Below the pieces are notes generated by a model. That model did not search any database. It was given only the letters and a program-made list of their open reading frames with translations, and was not told where the DNA came from. A stretch of 64,000 nucleotides of DNA from Pyropia yezoensis (lineage: Eukaryota > Rhodophyta > Bangiophyceae > Bangiales > Bangiaceae): assembly GCA_009829735.1 (NCBI GenBank), contig CM020620.1, positions 27,560,951 to 27,624,950 of the forward strand, written 5' to 3'. Position 1 is the stretch's first letter. Each line of letters starts with the position of its first letter. The position numbers and the translations under genes were made by a program. Below are positions 37,278 to 46,968 of this stretch, piece after piece.

Positions 37278-39131
37278 GGGGCGCCCCGCCCCCCCCCCCC
37301 CACCAGCGGCGGCGGCGGCTGGGGCAGAGGCGCACCCCGCGAAGCTTGCCACCCGGCGGCGCTCCCAGTCGGCCGCCCACCGCGCGGCGATCAACCGGTC
37401 CATGGCCGGGCGGCCAAAGCCGGGCGCCTGGCGGGCCGCCCAGTCGACGCGCTTCACCGGCGCGGGCGATCCGCGGAGCGGAGTGACACCGACGCGCACC
37501 ACCCACGCGCGCATCAGCGCGGCGGTGGCGGGCAAGCCGCCGTTGCGGTCGCCCGCCTGGGCGGCCGACGACGAGACGGGGTGGCCGGCGGCGGCGGCGC
37601 TGGGCCTTCACGACTCGGTCGCAAGGGACCCCGACGTCCCCGACGCGGGGCGGGAGGCGTGGCAGGTGGCGCGTTCGCGCAAGCCCTCCCCCCGCCGCGC
37701 TGCCGCAGCGGCCGTCGTTGCCGCCGCCGCCAGCGTCGCGGCGAGCCGCGGGCGCGGGGGGGGGGCGGGGGGGGCCGACGCCCGCCGCCGCCGCCGCGGC
37801 GGTGGTGTACGAGCGGCTGCTCGCGGCGGTGCGATGGCAAGAGCTGCCGCCGCCGAGGCCGCGGCGGCGACCGCGGCGGCGGCCGCGGCGGTGGCGTCTG
37901 CGGCGCGGCCGACGCGTGGGGGGGAGCTCGCCGATGACACGGTCGACGATGACCAAGACGGACCATGCTTGTCGGGGAGTGGCTCGCGACCACGGGCGCG
38001 GGCGCCGGCGAGGTGGCGGGCGGGCCGTCCCCTTCCCCCGCGGCGGCGGCGTCAACGCGCGGCGAGGCGGCGGCGGCGGGGGCGGCGGCCCCATCCCCCC
38101 CTCCCCCCCCCCCCTCGGCGGTGCGCGTCGACGCGCGATACGGCACCTCCCGCACTGCCGCGGCCGACGCGGCGGCGGCGGCGGCGGCCGCCGCGGCGGG
38201 CCTGTGTGGCGCCTGCGGGGGCGCCGGCATGGCCGCGTGTCCGCGGTGTGTGGGGCGGATGGGGCTGGTGTCCCTCGCGTGTGGCCGCTGCCTCGGCTCG
38301 CGGGCGGTGTGTTGTGTGGCGTGCCAGGCGTCAGGCCGGCGGCAGGCGCCGCTGCGCAAGGAGGGGGGGGGGGCGCGGGTCAGTGGGGGGCAGCGACGGG
38401 GGGGGGAATGGGGGGGTGGGGGGGGGGGGGGGGGGGGGACCCAAGAGAGAGGGAGACTCGCGTGCCGCGCCGGCGGCGGCTATAGAGCACCCGACGGATG
38501 GGGCAGTGGCACCTTTTTGGCAAGCGCTGGATGACGCGGCCCGCCGCCCCCAATCGGGGGTCTCCACCGGCGGCGGTGGCGGCGCCACCCCCACCAGCAG
38601 CCCGCCGCTGCCGCCCTTCCACGCCGCCCTTGCCGCCTACGCCGCCGCCCGGTCGGCCGAGGCGGCCGCCCTGTACACGCTGTCGGCTCGGGTCGGTAGG
38701 CACCCGTACGCGGCCACCCCGTCGGCGACTGCTGGGGTTCCCAGGGTGGGCGGCGGTGGGTGTGGCCTGCGTGGCCTCATCGACGGCCCTGCTGCGGCTG
38801 CACGTTGCGGCGCGGTCGGCGCTGCGCCCTGTGGGGGGGCGGGGGGGGAGGTCCTCCCCCCCACTCGTCATGCAGTGCCTCTACCGGGGGGACTTGTGCG
38901 CGTCGATAGTGGCGGGGGACCACGGGGGGGGTGGGGGAGGCGGGTGAGCTTCGCCACGGTGGCCGTGCGGAGGGTGGTGTGAGGCGTGCTGTTGGTGGGG
39001 GGGGTTCGCGGCGGCTGTGCTGGCCGCCTGGCTGTTGGGACGGTGCGGCTGGGGCAGCAAGCTTCACTGCGCCACGTACGCACTAAGGCACTGGGTCACT
39101 CAAGCAAAGTTTGGGACAGGACAAAAAACTA
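37278..39131. other. GC-rich host-like segment between A-c and DIRS2
   Basis: The segment is extremely G/C rich with long G runs (38,368-38,378, 38,397-38,440). All frames are open for long distances for compositional reasons. Parts of the plus frames look protein-like: residues such as HARISAAVAGKPPLRSPAW near 37,500, FWQALDDAARRPQ near 38,518 and a hydrophobic stretch near 38,745. They sit in different frames, so any gene is split by introns, frameshifts or sequencing errors in homopolymers. I do not assign a function. Confidence 0.45.
37965..38534 (+). CDS. Candidate CxxC-repeat (DnaJ-type zinc-finger-like) protein
   Basis: An ATG in good context (GACCATG) opens 189 aa. Residues ~80-125 carry a run of CxxC pairs: LCGACGGAG, ACPRCVGRMG, ACGRCLGSR and CCVACQASG. 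The spacing resembles the cysteine-rich domain of DnaJ and of plastid BSD2-like chaperones. The N-terminus is Ala/Pro rich, which could be a transit peptide or mere composition. After the cysteines the frame runs into Gly-rich low complexity across the G tract, so the true end is probably earlier or spliced. Frame choice rests on the Cys pattern only. Confidence 0.35.
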   Translation: MLVGEWLATTGAGAGEVAGGPSPSPAAAASTRGEAAAAGAAAPSPPPPPPSAVRVDARYGTSRTAAADAAAAAAAAAAGLCGACGGAGMAACPRCVGRMGLVSLACGRCLGSRAVCCVACQASGRRQAPLRKEGGGARVSGGQRRGGEWGGGGGGGGGTQERGRLACRAGGGYRAPDGWGSGTFLASAG

Positions 39132-39299
39132 TGTCTAGTTGTTGTTGTAGGGGTTACGTCTGGGCAGCCGGGAGAGCTTGACTGGGCCGGGCCCGACCGA
39201 GAGCCTCAGCGGGCCCGTGCCGGCCGCCGGCGGGATATAAGATCCCAGCCGGCGGGCGAGGGGTGCGCCGGCCGACGGCCGGTACGTTCCTTCACCCTC
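39132..39299 (+). repeat. DIRS2 repeat A1 with TATA-like promoter
   Basis: This 168-bp repeat begins TGTCTAGTTGTTGTTG. It contains GATATAAGAT at 39,234-39,243, about 240 bp before the gag ATG. In A2 the same place reads GATACAAGAT, so only the 5' copy keeps the box. Confidence 0.85.
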
Positions 39300-39483
39300 G
39301 CGGATCGCCCACTCCACGCTCTTGACCCGCACGACTTAGTCGGCGTGCTGCTGGAGTGGACTTGCTCGGGGAATGGACCCGTCGCCGCGGCGACGTGACT
39401 CACACGGACTACACCCGACGGTCGCTAACTGTCTCGGGGTACGGGCTCTACGCCCGCTCAAGGGCCCCTGCACGAGCCCTGCC

Positions 39484-40950
39484 ATGTCAGCGTCGGATTC
39501 CGATTCCCCCCCTCCTCCCAGCGGCCGGCACCCTTCGGGCGCTCGTGTTGCGGGCGGCGGTCGGGAATCGAGGGCTCGCTCTGGCTTTGCCGCCTCTCTG
39601 TCGCGGGTCCGCACGGCCCGGCAGATCCGTCGTCGTACCCGCCACGACTTGCTTCGTTCTGTCGAGGCGATCCCTGCACAGCGAGAGGCGCGCCGGGTGG
39701 CTGAATCTGCCCGGCGGGGGCGGAGGATCGGGACGCGGAATCCGTCCCCCCCCCCCCCCCCCCCCGTTTCCCCGCCGCCTACGGCGGCGCGGCTGGACGC
39801 CGCTGCATCGGCGGCCGATCCCCCCCTCCCTGACGTTGACCGCAACCCTGGCGCGGGCTGGAGCCCCCCCCCATTGGATGGCGCGGACACGCAGCCGGGC
39901 GGCGGCCCGACGGCGCCGGGAGGCTGGGGCGCCCCCGACGATCTCCGGACTGGCGGATCCGGCGCGTATGGCGGCCGCCTTTCCAACGGCCGCAGCTCAG
40001 CATACCGTCACTCCGACGCCCCCGTCTCAGGACGCGCCGGCGGTAATGCCTTTGACGACCAGCCCTTTGACGGCGACGAGAACAAATACGCGCGCGCCAA
40101 CTCAAGGATTGCCAGCGCCTTTGACGCCGCGGCGGTGGAGTACGTCTACAACAGCGGCCCCCGCATCCAGGGCTTTGAGCGGCCGCCGCGCCTCAGCGGG
40201 CCGGGCACCTTTCCCGTCCCCTTCCGCCCTACCGGCGACACGGCCTTCGCCGCCGAGTTCTCCAACGGCTCCCGCAACGCCATTGAGGCCGAGATCCTCT
40301 TTATGGTCTGCACCTGGTTACAACACATGAACAACTCATTGGCCGACTGGGAGGACGGCCACCGCTCGTCCCTCCCCACCCTTGACGAATCTTCCGACGT
40401 CCACTCCACCACCCGCACCCATATCTTCCAAATGTACACTCTCCTCGCCGCCCGATATGAGGTCCTGCTCACCTGGCGGACCGACCCGGGGTGGGCGGCC
40501 GCCCTTTACGACGCCATCCTCGGGCACACGGAGGCCAACTTTACCAACTTCGCCAGCCGTGACTTTCACCGAGTCGCCGCGCGGGACCCGGCGTCGCACG
40601 TCGCCCGAGATCGTGGCCGATCGCTCGCCCGCGCCCGCTCCGACGCCGCCGCTCAAGCGGCGGCGCGTCGCGACGCTGTCGACCGTGGCGGCGGTGGCCG
40701 CCGCGGCGGGGGCGGCGGTGGCTCTGGCGGTGGAGGCGGCGGCGGCGGCGGGAGCGGCGGAGGCTCTCGCGGAGGAGGCAGCGGAGGTGGCGGGACCAGC
40801 ACCCGCCGAAACACCGAGGGGAGCAAGCCCCCCCATGGCGGGGGGGGAAACACTCACCACGGCGGCCGCTTCGGCGGCGGTAGCCGCCGCCACACCGACG
40901 GCGGCCAAGGCCCAACGCCTGGCAAGCCCCCCGGAGCTCCACCCGCCTGA
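39484..40950 (+). CDS. gag: DIRS2 gag-like ORF1
   Basis: The ATG at 39,484 (MSASDSDSPP) corresponds to the DIRS1 start and gives 488 aa. It has the same basic N-terminus (RRRTRHDLLR), Pro-rich linker, conserved middle domain (ERPPRLSGPGTFPVPFRP ... LTWRTDPGWAAALYDAI) and Gly/Arg-rich tail as DIRS1. The tail expands into Gly-Ser-Gly and Arg-Gly-Gly runs. The frame is open throughout. The stop is 14 bp before the listed start of the RT frame, which is in -1 phase. Confidence 0.82.
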   Translation: MSASDSDSPPPPSGRHPSGARVAGGGRESRARSGFAASLSRVRTARQIRRRTRHDLLRSVEAIPAQREARRVAESARRGRRIGTRNPSPPPPPPVSPPPTAARLDAAASAADPPLPDVDRNPGAGWSPPPLDGADTQPGGGPTAPGGWGAPDDLRTGGSGAYGGRLSNGRSSAYRHSDAPVSGRAGGNAFDDQPFDGDENKYARANSRIASAFDAAAVEYVYNSGPRIQGFERPPRLSGPGTFPVPFRPTGDTAFAAEFSNGSRNAIEAEILFMVCTWLQHMNNSLADWEDGHRSSLPTLDESSDVHSTTRTHIFQMYTLLAARYEVLLTWRTDPGWAAALYDAILGHTEANFTNFASRDFHRVAARDPASHVARDRGRSLARARSDAAAQAAARRDAVDRGGGGRRGGGGGGSGGGGGGGGGSGGGSRGGGSGGGGTSTRRNTEGSKPPHGGGGNTHHGGRFGGGSRRHTDGGQGPTPGKPPGAPPA

Positions 40951-40964
40951 CCCCAGTCGGGGTT

Positions 40965-42974
40965 TTGGCAGGGGGCGACCGGCCGGTCACCCCCACCACG
41001 GCCTTAACTCCGGCCGGCGAGTCTGCCCCAATCTCGTTGGTTGCGAGCTCGTCTTCCCCCCCCCCTCCCCCTCCCCCCTTGACCCCCCCTCCCCCCAACC
41101 GACGCCTGGAACCCAAGCCGTGGGCGCCGACAGGCCAGACCCCACCCCATCATGCCGTACGGGCGGCTGTCTCCGAGTGGCGTGCCATTGGTGCGTCCCC
41201 GTGGGTGATCAACCTGATATTGGACGGTCTCACCCTTCCTTGGCTGGCGGAGCCGCCCCGTTGGCGGCCGCCCCCCCTTCCCTTGCCACCCGACGTGCTC
41301 GAGTGGGAACAAGGGGAGGTTCTACGTTGGTGCGCGCGCGGCTTCGTGCGGCGCGCAACCGCAGCGGAAGCGAGACGTGCCCGATGGGTGTCGACCTCCT
41401 TCGTCGTCGATATCAACACCAAGCCCCGCCTTGTCATCGACTACAAGCACCAAAACAGCTTCATGGAGGACCGGCCGTTCCGCTACGAGCAGATGGCGGA
41501 GTTTATTATGGACCTATGCCGCGACGACCATTTGACGTCGTCGGACGTCACCGACGCCTTTCATCACGTGTGGCTGGCAACCAACGAGAGCACGTTGTTG
41601 GCGTTCCGGGTCGCGCACATCATTTACTTCCCGCTCACCATGCCGTTCGGTTTGAAGCTCGCCCCCTGGATTTGGACGAAGATTATGCGCCCGGTCGTCG
41701 CGTGCCTCCGCGCGCGCGGCTTCAAGATAATGCCGTACATGGACGATTTTGGCTGTCGGGCGGCGACGCCGCACCGATCCACCCCAATATCTCAGGCCCA
41801 AGGGACGGCGGGCCGAGCGGTGGCCGTCCGGGTGTTCCGCAAGCTCGGCCTCGAGATCCAGAAGACCAAGGGAGCAGCAGTCGGCACACAGTCGCTCGAC
41901 CTGCTGGGCTTCACCATAGACACGTCCAGGTGCTTGCTCCTCCTGAGGCCCGACCGCTTGCGGGGCGTCGTCGGGTCGGCCGTCTCACTGCGGCGGCACG
42001 CGACCACGCATTGCCGCTGGGTCACGCTGCATGCCCTTCAACGTTTTCGTGGGACGGCCGTCTCGACCTCCCCCGCCGTCCCGGACGCCCGGTTTCACCT
42101 CCAAGCCCTGTACGCGTGTCTCCCTCCGGGCCCACGGTGGGGGATGCGGCAACTGTCGACTCGCGCCCTCACGGACCTGGAGTGGTGGTGCGGTCTGGCG
42201 ACGTCCCCGGACGTGGGCCGTGCCTTGGGGCAACATCCGGTGTGCGGCGAGCTGACGACCGACGCCTGCGGGTACGGGTGGGGCGGCTTGCTCGGCCGCC
42301 TGGTGCCCGCCCGTGGCTTCTTCTCCCGGGTCGACCAGGCGGCCCACATCAACGTCCAGGAGATGCGGGCGATGCTCTACACGCTTCAGTCCTTCCCACG
42401 ACTACGAGGTCCAGGCGTCATCCGGTTCCTGCTGGACTCCATGGTCAGTGTCCACGTCCTCAATTCCATGCGGTCGCGGTCGCCCGCCCTGATGGACGTG
42501 GTGCGCGACCTCCACGCGGAACCTCATCGCCGCCAATTGAGGGCTGAGGGGTACTGGCTGTCGACGGTGGCCAACGCCCATGCCGACCGCCTGTCACGCG
42601 ACCGCGATTCTTCAGACTGGGGCCTCCGCCGGTCAGTATTCCTGGTTCTCCACTCCCGCTGGGGGCCTCTCACCATCGACAGGTTTGCGACCGTTCTCAA
42701 CACGCACCTCCCACGCTTCAACTGCGCCGTGGCCAACCCCGACGCCGAGGCGGTGGACGCCTACAAGCAACACTGGGGGGGGCCGGAGCACAACTATATC
42801 AACCCGCCCCTGTCGGAGGCCGCGTCGGTGATTTCCAAGGTCGCCGCAGACGGCGCCTCGGCGGTCTTGGTGCTGCCCGTGTGGCCAGCTCAGCCGTGGT
42901 GGTGGCGCATCACCCGCCTTGCCCAAGCGGCGGTCATCCTCCCCGACCGCGCGCCCCTCTTCACGCACGGCTAG
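40965..42974 (+). CDS. DIRS2 reverse transcriptase-RNase H (ends at early TAG)
   Basis: The frame carries RT with motif A SSDVTDAFHH (catalytic Asp present), PFGLKLAPW and PYMDDFG, then RNase H (LTTDACGYGWGG, NVQEMRA, LLDSMVSV, NAHADRLSR). It stops at TAG 42,972-42,974, where DIRS1 continues for about 55 residues into the YR overlap. The RT active site is intact here, unlike DIRS1. The frame extends upstream into the gag tail without an ATG, which fits a -1 frameshift near a C-run at 40,927-40,932. Confidence 0.9.
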   Translation: MAGGDRPVTPTTALTPAGESAPISLVASSSSPPPPPPPLTPPPPNRRLEPKPWAPTGQTPPHHAVRAAVSEWRAIGASPWVINLILDGLTLPWLAEPPRWRPPPLPLPPDVLEWEQGEVLRWCARGFVRRATAAEARRARWVSTSFVVDINTKPRLVIDYKHQNSFMEDRPFRYEQMAEFIMDLCRDDHLTSSDVTDAFHHVWLATNESTLLAFRVAHIIYFPLTMPFGLKLAPWIWTKIMRPVVACLRARGFKIMPYMDDFGCRAATPHRSTPISQAQGTAGRAVAVRVFRKLGLEIQKTKGAAVGTQSLDLLGFTIDTSRCLLLLRPDRLRGVVGSAVSLRRHATTHCRWVTLHALQRFRGTAVSTSPAVPDARFHLQALYACLPPGPRWGMRQLSTRALTDLEWWCGLATSPDVGRALGQHPVCGELTTDACGYGWGGLLGRLVPARGFFSRVDQAAHINVQEMRAMLYTLQSFPRLRGPGVIRFLLDSMVSVHVLNSMRSRSPALMDVVRDLHAEPHRRQLRAEGYWLSTVANAHADRLSRDRDSSDWGLRRSVFLVLHSRWGPLTIDRFATVLNTHLPRFNCAVANPDAEAVDAYKQHWGGPEHNYINPPLSEAASVISKVAADGASAVLVLPVWPAQPWWWRITRLAQAAVILPDRAPLFTHG

Positions 42975-43015
42975 TACGCGGGTCCCGGTCTCTCGCCACG
43001 CTGGCAAGCGGCCGC

Positions 43016-44107
43016 ATTTTACGTCGCACCACCGACGACACCGAGCACGGTCTCCGCTGGCGAGAACATGCTGATTTGGGAATCGTGGCCTCCGTCAGCA
43101 AGACCAGCGCCGGCGCCGCGACCGCGCGGATGATTTTGCGGAAAGACATCACGGCCGGAACAGCGGACGCGTATGGACGCCGCTGGGCGCCATTCGAAAC
43201 TTTCTGCGCGGACAACGGTTGGGTCGCTCTCCCCGCCACTCCCGGTGCGATCGCCCGCTACTTTGGGACACTGGCCGAGCGCAACTTGTAGCCAAGCACC
43301 ATCCGTGGCTACTTAACCCCGGTCAATTCTCGGCACGCCGCTGCCGGACTCCCCAAGCCGGCTGCCGGCCCCCTTTTTGCGCGGCTGCGCAAGGGCTATT
43401 CCCGCGTGTGGGCAGAGCACGCCAACGCCCTACCGTTCGCGGGGGGTCCGCTGCCTGCCCCCATCCTGTGGCAAATCGTAGTGCTCGAGTTGAACACCGT
43501 CGACTGTGAGTGGCGCCGGCGCTTTACGGCTATTGTCACGGCCTTCCTCGTTGCTCGCCGGACGTGAGAGGTGCTGGAGCTGCAGCTGCAAGGCCTCCAC
43601 CTACGCCACGATGCCGGCATCGACCTGCAAGTGCGTCGCTGCAAGAACGGCGAAGCGCGGGCTGACCCGCGCCGCCTGGCGTACGTCATCCCCCCGTCTC
43701 GCCGCAACGAGCCCGACCTCCCGCTCATCCTCCTACGGCGAATGATGCGGGAGCTGGCCGCGGATGCGGCCCCCCCCGACCGCCTCGTCTTCTCGACGCC
43801 ATCCCTCGACCGACCGCCCACCTGCAATGACTTAACCGCGTGGCTGGGTGTTGCGATCGACCGCCTCTCTGTTCCCCCCCCACCCGGCGTCGTCTGCACC
43901 AGCTACTCGTGCCGGTCTGGGGGAGCCACGGCCTTGGACATCGCGGGCCTCACCAAGGTGGCCATCGCCCAGATGCTCGGCCACGCCCGCAACGACCCAA
44001 GCACGGCCAATGCCCACTACGTGGATGCGTTGGCCCCGCCGTCACTCGAGGCGCTGCGCCTCGCCGACCGCTGGTGCCGCACCCTCTCGCCACACCTGTC
44101 AAGTTGA
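43016..44107 (+). pseudogene. DIRS2 tyrosine recombinase with two stops
   Basis: One continuous frame matches the 359-aa recombinase of DIRS1 but is interrupted by TAG at 43,289-43,291 and TGA at 43,565-43,567. The latter lies within the box I Arg motif (VARRT-stop-EVLEL). Box II reads SYSCRSGGATAL, with Tyr or Ser in place of the expected His. LGHARNDPSTANAHYV keeps the second His and the Tyr. No frameshift is seen, only base substitutions. Confidence 0.9.
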
Positions 44108-44252
44108 TCGTCTCTGTCTGAGCCTTTTTCCCCTGCTGCCGGGCAGGGGTTTTTTACTGGCCTTTTTCCCTCTCGCTTTCTTGTCTCTCCCTTTGGTTAT
44201 TCCTCTGCCGTACCGCCCGCGGACACGCCGCGGCCGGTCATCTCCATCTCTT

Positions 44253-44671
44253 GGCAGACGCGACCCTTGTGTGCCCGGAGTAATGTGTCTAGTTGTTGTT
44301 GTAGGGGTTACGTCTGGGCAGCCGGGAGAGCTTGACTGGGCCGGGCCCGGCCGAGAGCCTCGGCGGGCCCGTGCCGGCCGCCGGCGGGATACAAGATCCC
44401 AGCCGGCGGGCGAGGGGTGCGCCGGCCGACGGCCGGCACGTTCCTTCACCCTCACGCCCCCCCACGGGCCCGGCTTGCAGCCCCGCATCCGTGCACACAA
44501 GCGCGATGCACATTCTTCACCCTTCGGCGGCGGGGATCCACCGTCCCCGTCGCTCCCGACCAGCAGAGGCTGCGACTTGCCGCGCCCACTATGGCCGGGA
44601 GGTCCAGCCTCTGACTCTCTGGTCAATAAACTCTGTCACACGGCAGACGCGACCCTTGTGTGCCCGGAGTA
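44253..44671 (+). repeat. DIRS2 3' repeats B1, A2 and B2
   Basis: B1 (44,253-44,282) and B2 (44,642-44,671) share 30 bases ending CCCGGAGTA. A2 (44,286-44,453) repeats the 168-bp A1 with a handful of differences. B1 directly abuts A2, mimicking the circle junction. The 44,454-44,641 spacer matches the bases that flank C-a in DIRS1 (15,022-15,061). Confidence 0.88.
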
Positions 44672-45371
44672 TACGATTCCAAGACACAAGCACAGGCGGG
44701 TCCCCTCGGTGCCGCTCCCCCCGCCCGACTTCCCCACCGCCGCCTTGGAGACGCGGATGACTCACCGTTGGTCCCACCCCCCCCCACCACCTCCATCACC
44801 ACCTCCACCCCCTCCTCCCCCACCACCACCCAATTCTCCTTCGCCTCCACTGCGACCGCCACCCCCGCCGCCGGCGCGGCCACCGCCATCACACAACCCC
44901 GACGCCCGTCTCGCCGGCCGAGCGGACTGTAGGGCACCTCGGAGAAGCTACATGGGGGGATGAGCAGCGGCTAGGCCCGGGGCTCCCGCCAGCGGCGGCT
45001 CCCCCTCTGCCACAGCTGGGGGGGGTGCGGGGAGGCGGGGGCGGGGAGACCGCCGCCGAGGCCGCTGCCACACATGAAATGGGGAGGGGTGGGGGGCGAC
45101 GGCCACCACGGCTTGGCGGGGGGGCGGGAGGGTTCCGTCGTCGCCCCCGCAGACGGCGGCAGGGGCGCGCCCGTGGCCATCATCGCCGCCGCTGCCGCCG
45201 CCGCGGCAGCCGGCCGCCTTTCCTTCCGACGGCCCGCTGTCGGCGGCGTGGCCGGCCGCTGCCGCCGGCACCGTCACTCCCCATGGCCCGGCCGTGGCGA
45301 CGGCCGCGCCATCGACAGGAACAGCCGCATCTCTCGCCGGCAGACGCTCGCCGTCGTCGCCGCCTCCCCCG

Positions 45372-45735
45372 CTACCGCGACCACGAAGCTGCCGCCTGCT
45401 TGGCCACACCTCCAATGGGCAACGAGCCAAAAGCGCGCTGCGTAAACTGAGGCAGCGTGCTGCTGCAGTGCTCCACCCACTGCTGGAGGCGGCTGATAAA
45501 GCCCGGTAGCCAGCTTCGCCCGTGCTTGCCGTCCAGGTATGGGCCGAGCAGCTGTCGCACCTGTGGGAAGGCCCACAGCAGTGGGCGCACGGGGGCCAGG
45601 GCCGCTACCACCGCCGACCGACAGGGGCACGCACTTGACACAGCACACCGCGAGCGGCACCTGCGACAAAAGCTCCTTGGGCAGCAAGTGGAAGAGGCTG
45701 CTGGTCGTGTTGGCGGTGACAAGGGCGCGCTTCAT
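45372..45735 (-). pseudogene. Possible small gene or gene remnant, one frame change
   Basis: An ATG at 45,733-45,735 opens a protein-like stretch (MKRALVTANTTSSLFHLLPKE ... CCVKCVPLSVGG). It continues in the +1-shifted frame as an equally protein-like stretch (LLWAFPQVRQLLGPYLDGKH ... LPQFTQRAFGSLPIGG) up to the stop at 45,372. A single indel near 45,610-45,620 or a short intron would join them. I recognise no family. Confidence 0.25.
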
Positions 45736-46222
45736 GATGGCGGGATGCCGACGCCGCCGCGGCGGTCTGGGAAAGCGGGCCACAGGTGAGGGCAAGTGGT
45801 GGTGGAAGTGGGGGAACACCAAAATACGAGCATCCACGTCACGCCAGCTGGTGCCCTAGCGCAAAAAACAACAGCAACCAAACACGCTTCACACACTGCC
45901 TACCCCCTGTCGTTGGAGCAGCAGCACGTCGAAGAGACCACACGCGCCGCGCACCGCCCATAAACCGGCGGCAACGCCTCGGGGAAAGCGACACGGTTGT
46001 ACAGAACCATACGCTGCTGGGGGCCAGCCTGACCCGTGCTAAATAGTGCAGGGCAGCGCATTCATTGCCGGCCCTACCGCGAGGCAAGGCCCATCCCAGG
46101 AGGAGGAGCCAGCAACACTGCAAGTGGCGTGCAAACGTCAGCGGCCACGGGCGTGCCATGCAGCCGACCCATCGGGCGCTGCCTCTCCCCCCCTCGTCTC
46201 GCCTCCCGCTCCTGCAGCTGGG

Positions 46223-46274
46223 CTGGGAGTACCGGGCAGCGAGGCTAGCTGGGAGTGCCGGGCAGCGAGGCTGA
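46223..46274. repeat. 26-bp tandem duplication
   Basis: Two units beginning CTGGGAGT and ending GAGGCT plus two bases differ at two positions. Confidence 0.85.
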
Positions 46275-46909
46275 CTAGGACCAGCGGACAATCTCAAGGC
46301 AAGCAGGTGCGAGGGGGCTCCACGACACGCTGATGCACAGAGGTATCGTGCATCCCAGGACTTCGGCTTTCACCACGGTCAATTCTGATGTCCTCCAGAC
46401 ATGGCCGTGAATATTTAATAGCTTTTAGGACTACTTTCTACAAACTTCCGTTGAGATCGCGGCCGAGCATCCCCTGCAAACGTCCCAGTGGCTGGTTCGT
46501 GTGTGCATCAAGTGACCACAGAGACCGCTTGCTTCCTCACTCTAACCAGCGCCGGGAAGGCGCCGACTTGGTGAGCATCCGCGCCCTCACCTACAGTGTA
46601 TCCACCCCCAATGGCCTGACGGTGACCGCCACAGCGAGGCCGTTGATGCGCCACCCCAGCGCCGGAACGACGATAGCGACCGGCTGCCGCTGGCAAGGGC
46701 GGTGGCGGAGACACGGTCTTCCGTACAGAGCATACGCGCGGCCGTCCCATCGACGCCCGCGGGCTGGAGGAGGTGTAGGTGGCCGAGGTTTTCTTAATAC
46801 TCAAGCAATCATGATTAGTCACGTTTGAAGATTACGTCCTTAAGAAAAGGTCAGAGAAGTTTTAACAGGGTTGAAATCATCGTCCATCTCTCGCTTTCGA
46901 CCATTTTAG

Positions 46910-46968
46910 GTATCAAAATATGTAGATATCTAGGAGTCATGCTCCTAGATACATACATAGTTTGATAC
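46910..46968. repeat. Near-perfect hairpin, 27-bp arms, 5-nt loop
   Basis: The left arm 46,910-46,936 and right arm 46,942-46,968 pair at 24 of 27 positions around the loop TCATG. The outermost bases are GTATCAAA / TTTGATAC and the stem is A/T rich. It could be the remains of a foldback element, a small-RNA precursor or a terminator. Confidence 0.8.

Larger units (their letters stand above)
39132..44671 (+). mobile_element. DIRS/PAT-like retrotransposon, DIRS2, with complete split direct repeats
   Basis: The layout is A1 (39,132-39,299), gag-like ORF, RT/RNase H, tyrosine recombinase, B1 (44,253-44,282), A2 (44,286-44,453), spacer, B2 (44,642-44,671). This A1-ORFs-B1-A2-B2 arrangement is the split direct repeat structure known for PAT-like and Ngaro elements. 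It shares all parts with DIRS1. Nonsense codons in RT and YR show that it is decaying. Confidence 0.92.
44672..46330. other. GC-rich region after DIRS2, largely unassigned
   Basis: It contains CCA/CCT-rich low complexity at 44,765-44,830 and G/C-rich DNA to about 45,400. More balanced DNA follows, with a possible broken gene on the minus strand (45,372-45,735). A 26-bp unit is duplicated in tandem at 46,223-46,274. No RNA gene or second coding signal is convincing. Confidence 0.5.

Noticed and set aside
37126-38982. 618-codon plus-strand open frame
   Set aside because: It starts inside antisense family A pol and continues through GC-rich DNA where several frames are open; there is no consistent protein signal across its length.
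40382-42547. 721-codon plus frame overlapping DIRS2 RT
   Set aside because: It is a shadow of the gag and RT/RH frames, which carry all recognisable motifs.
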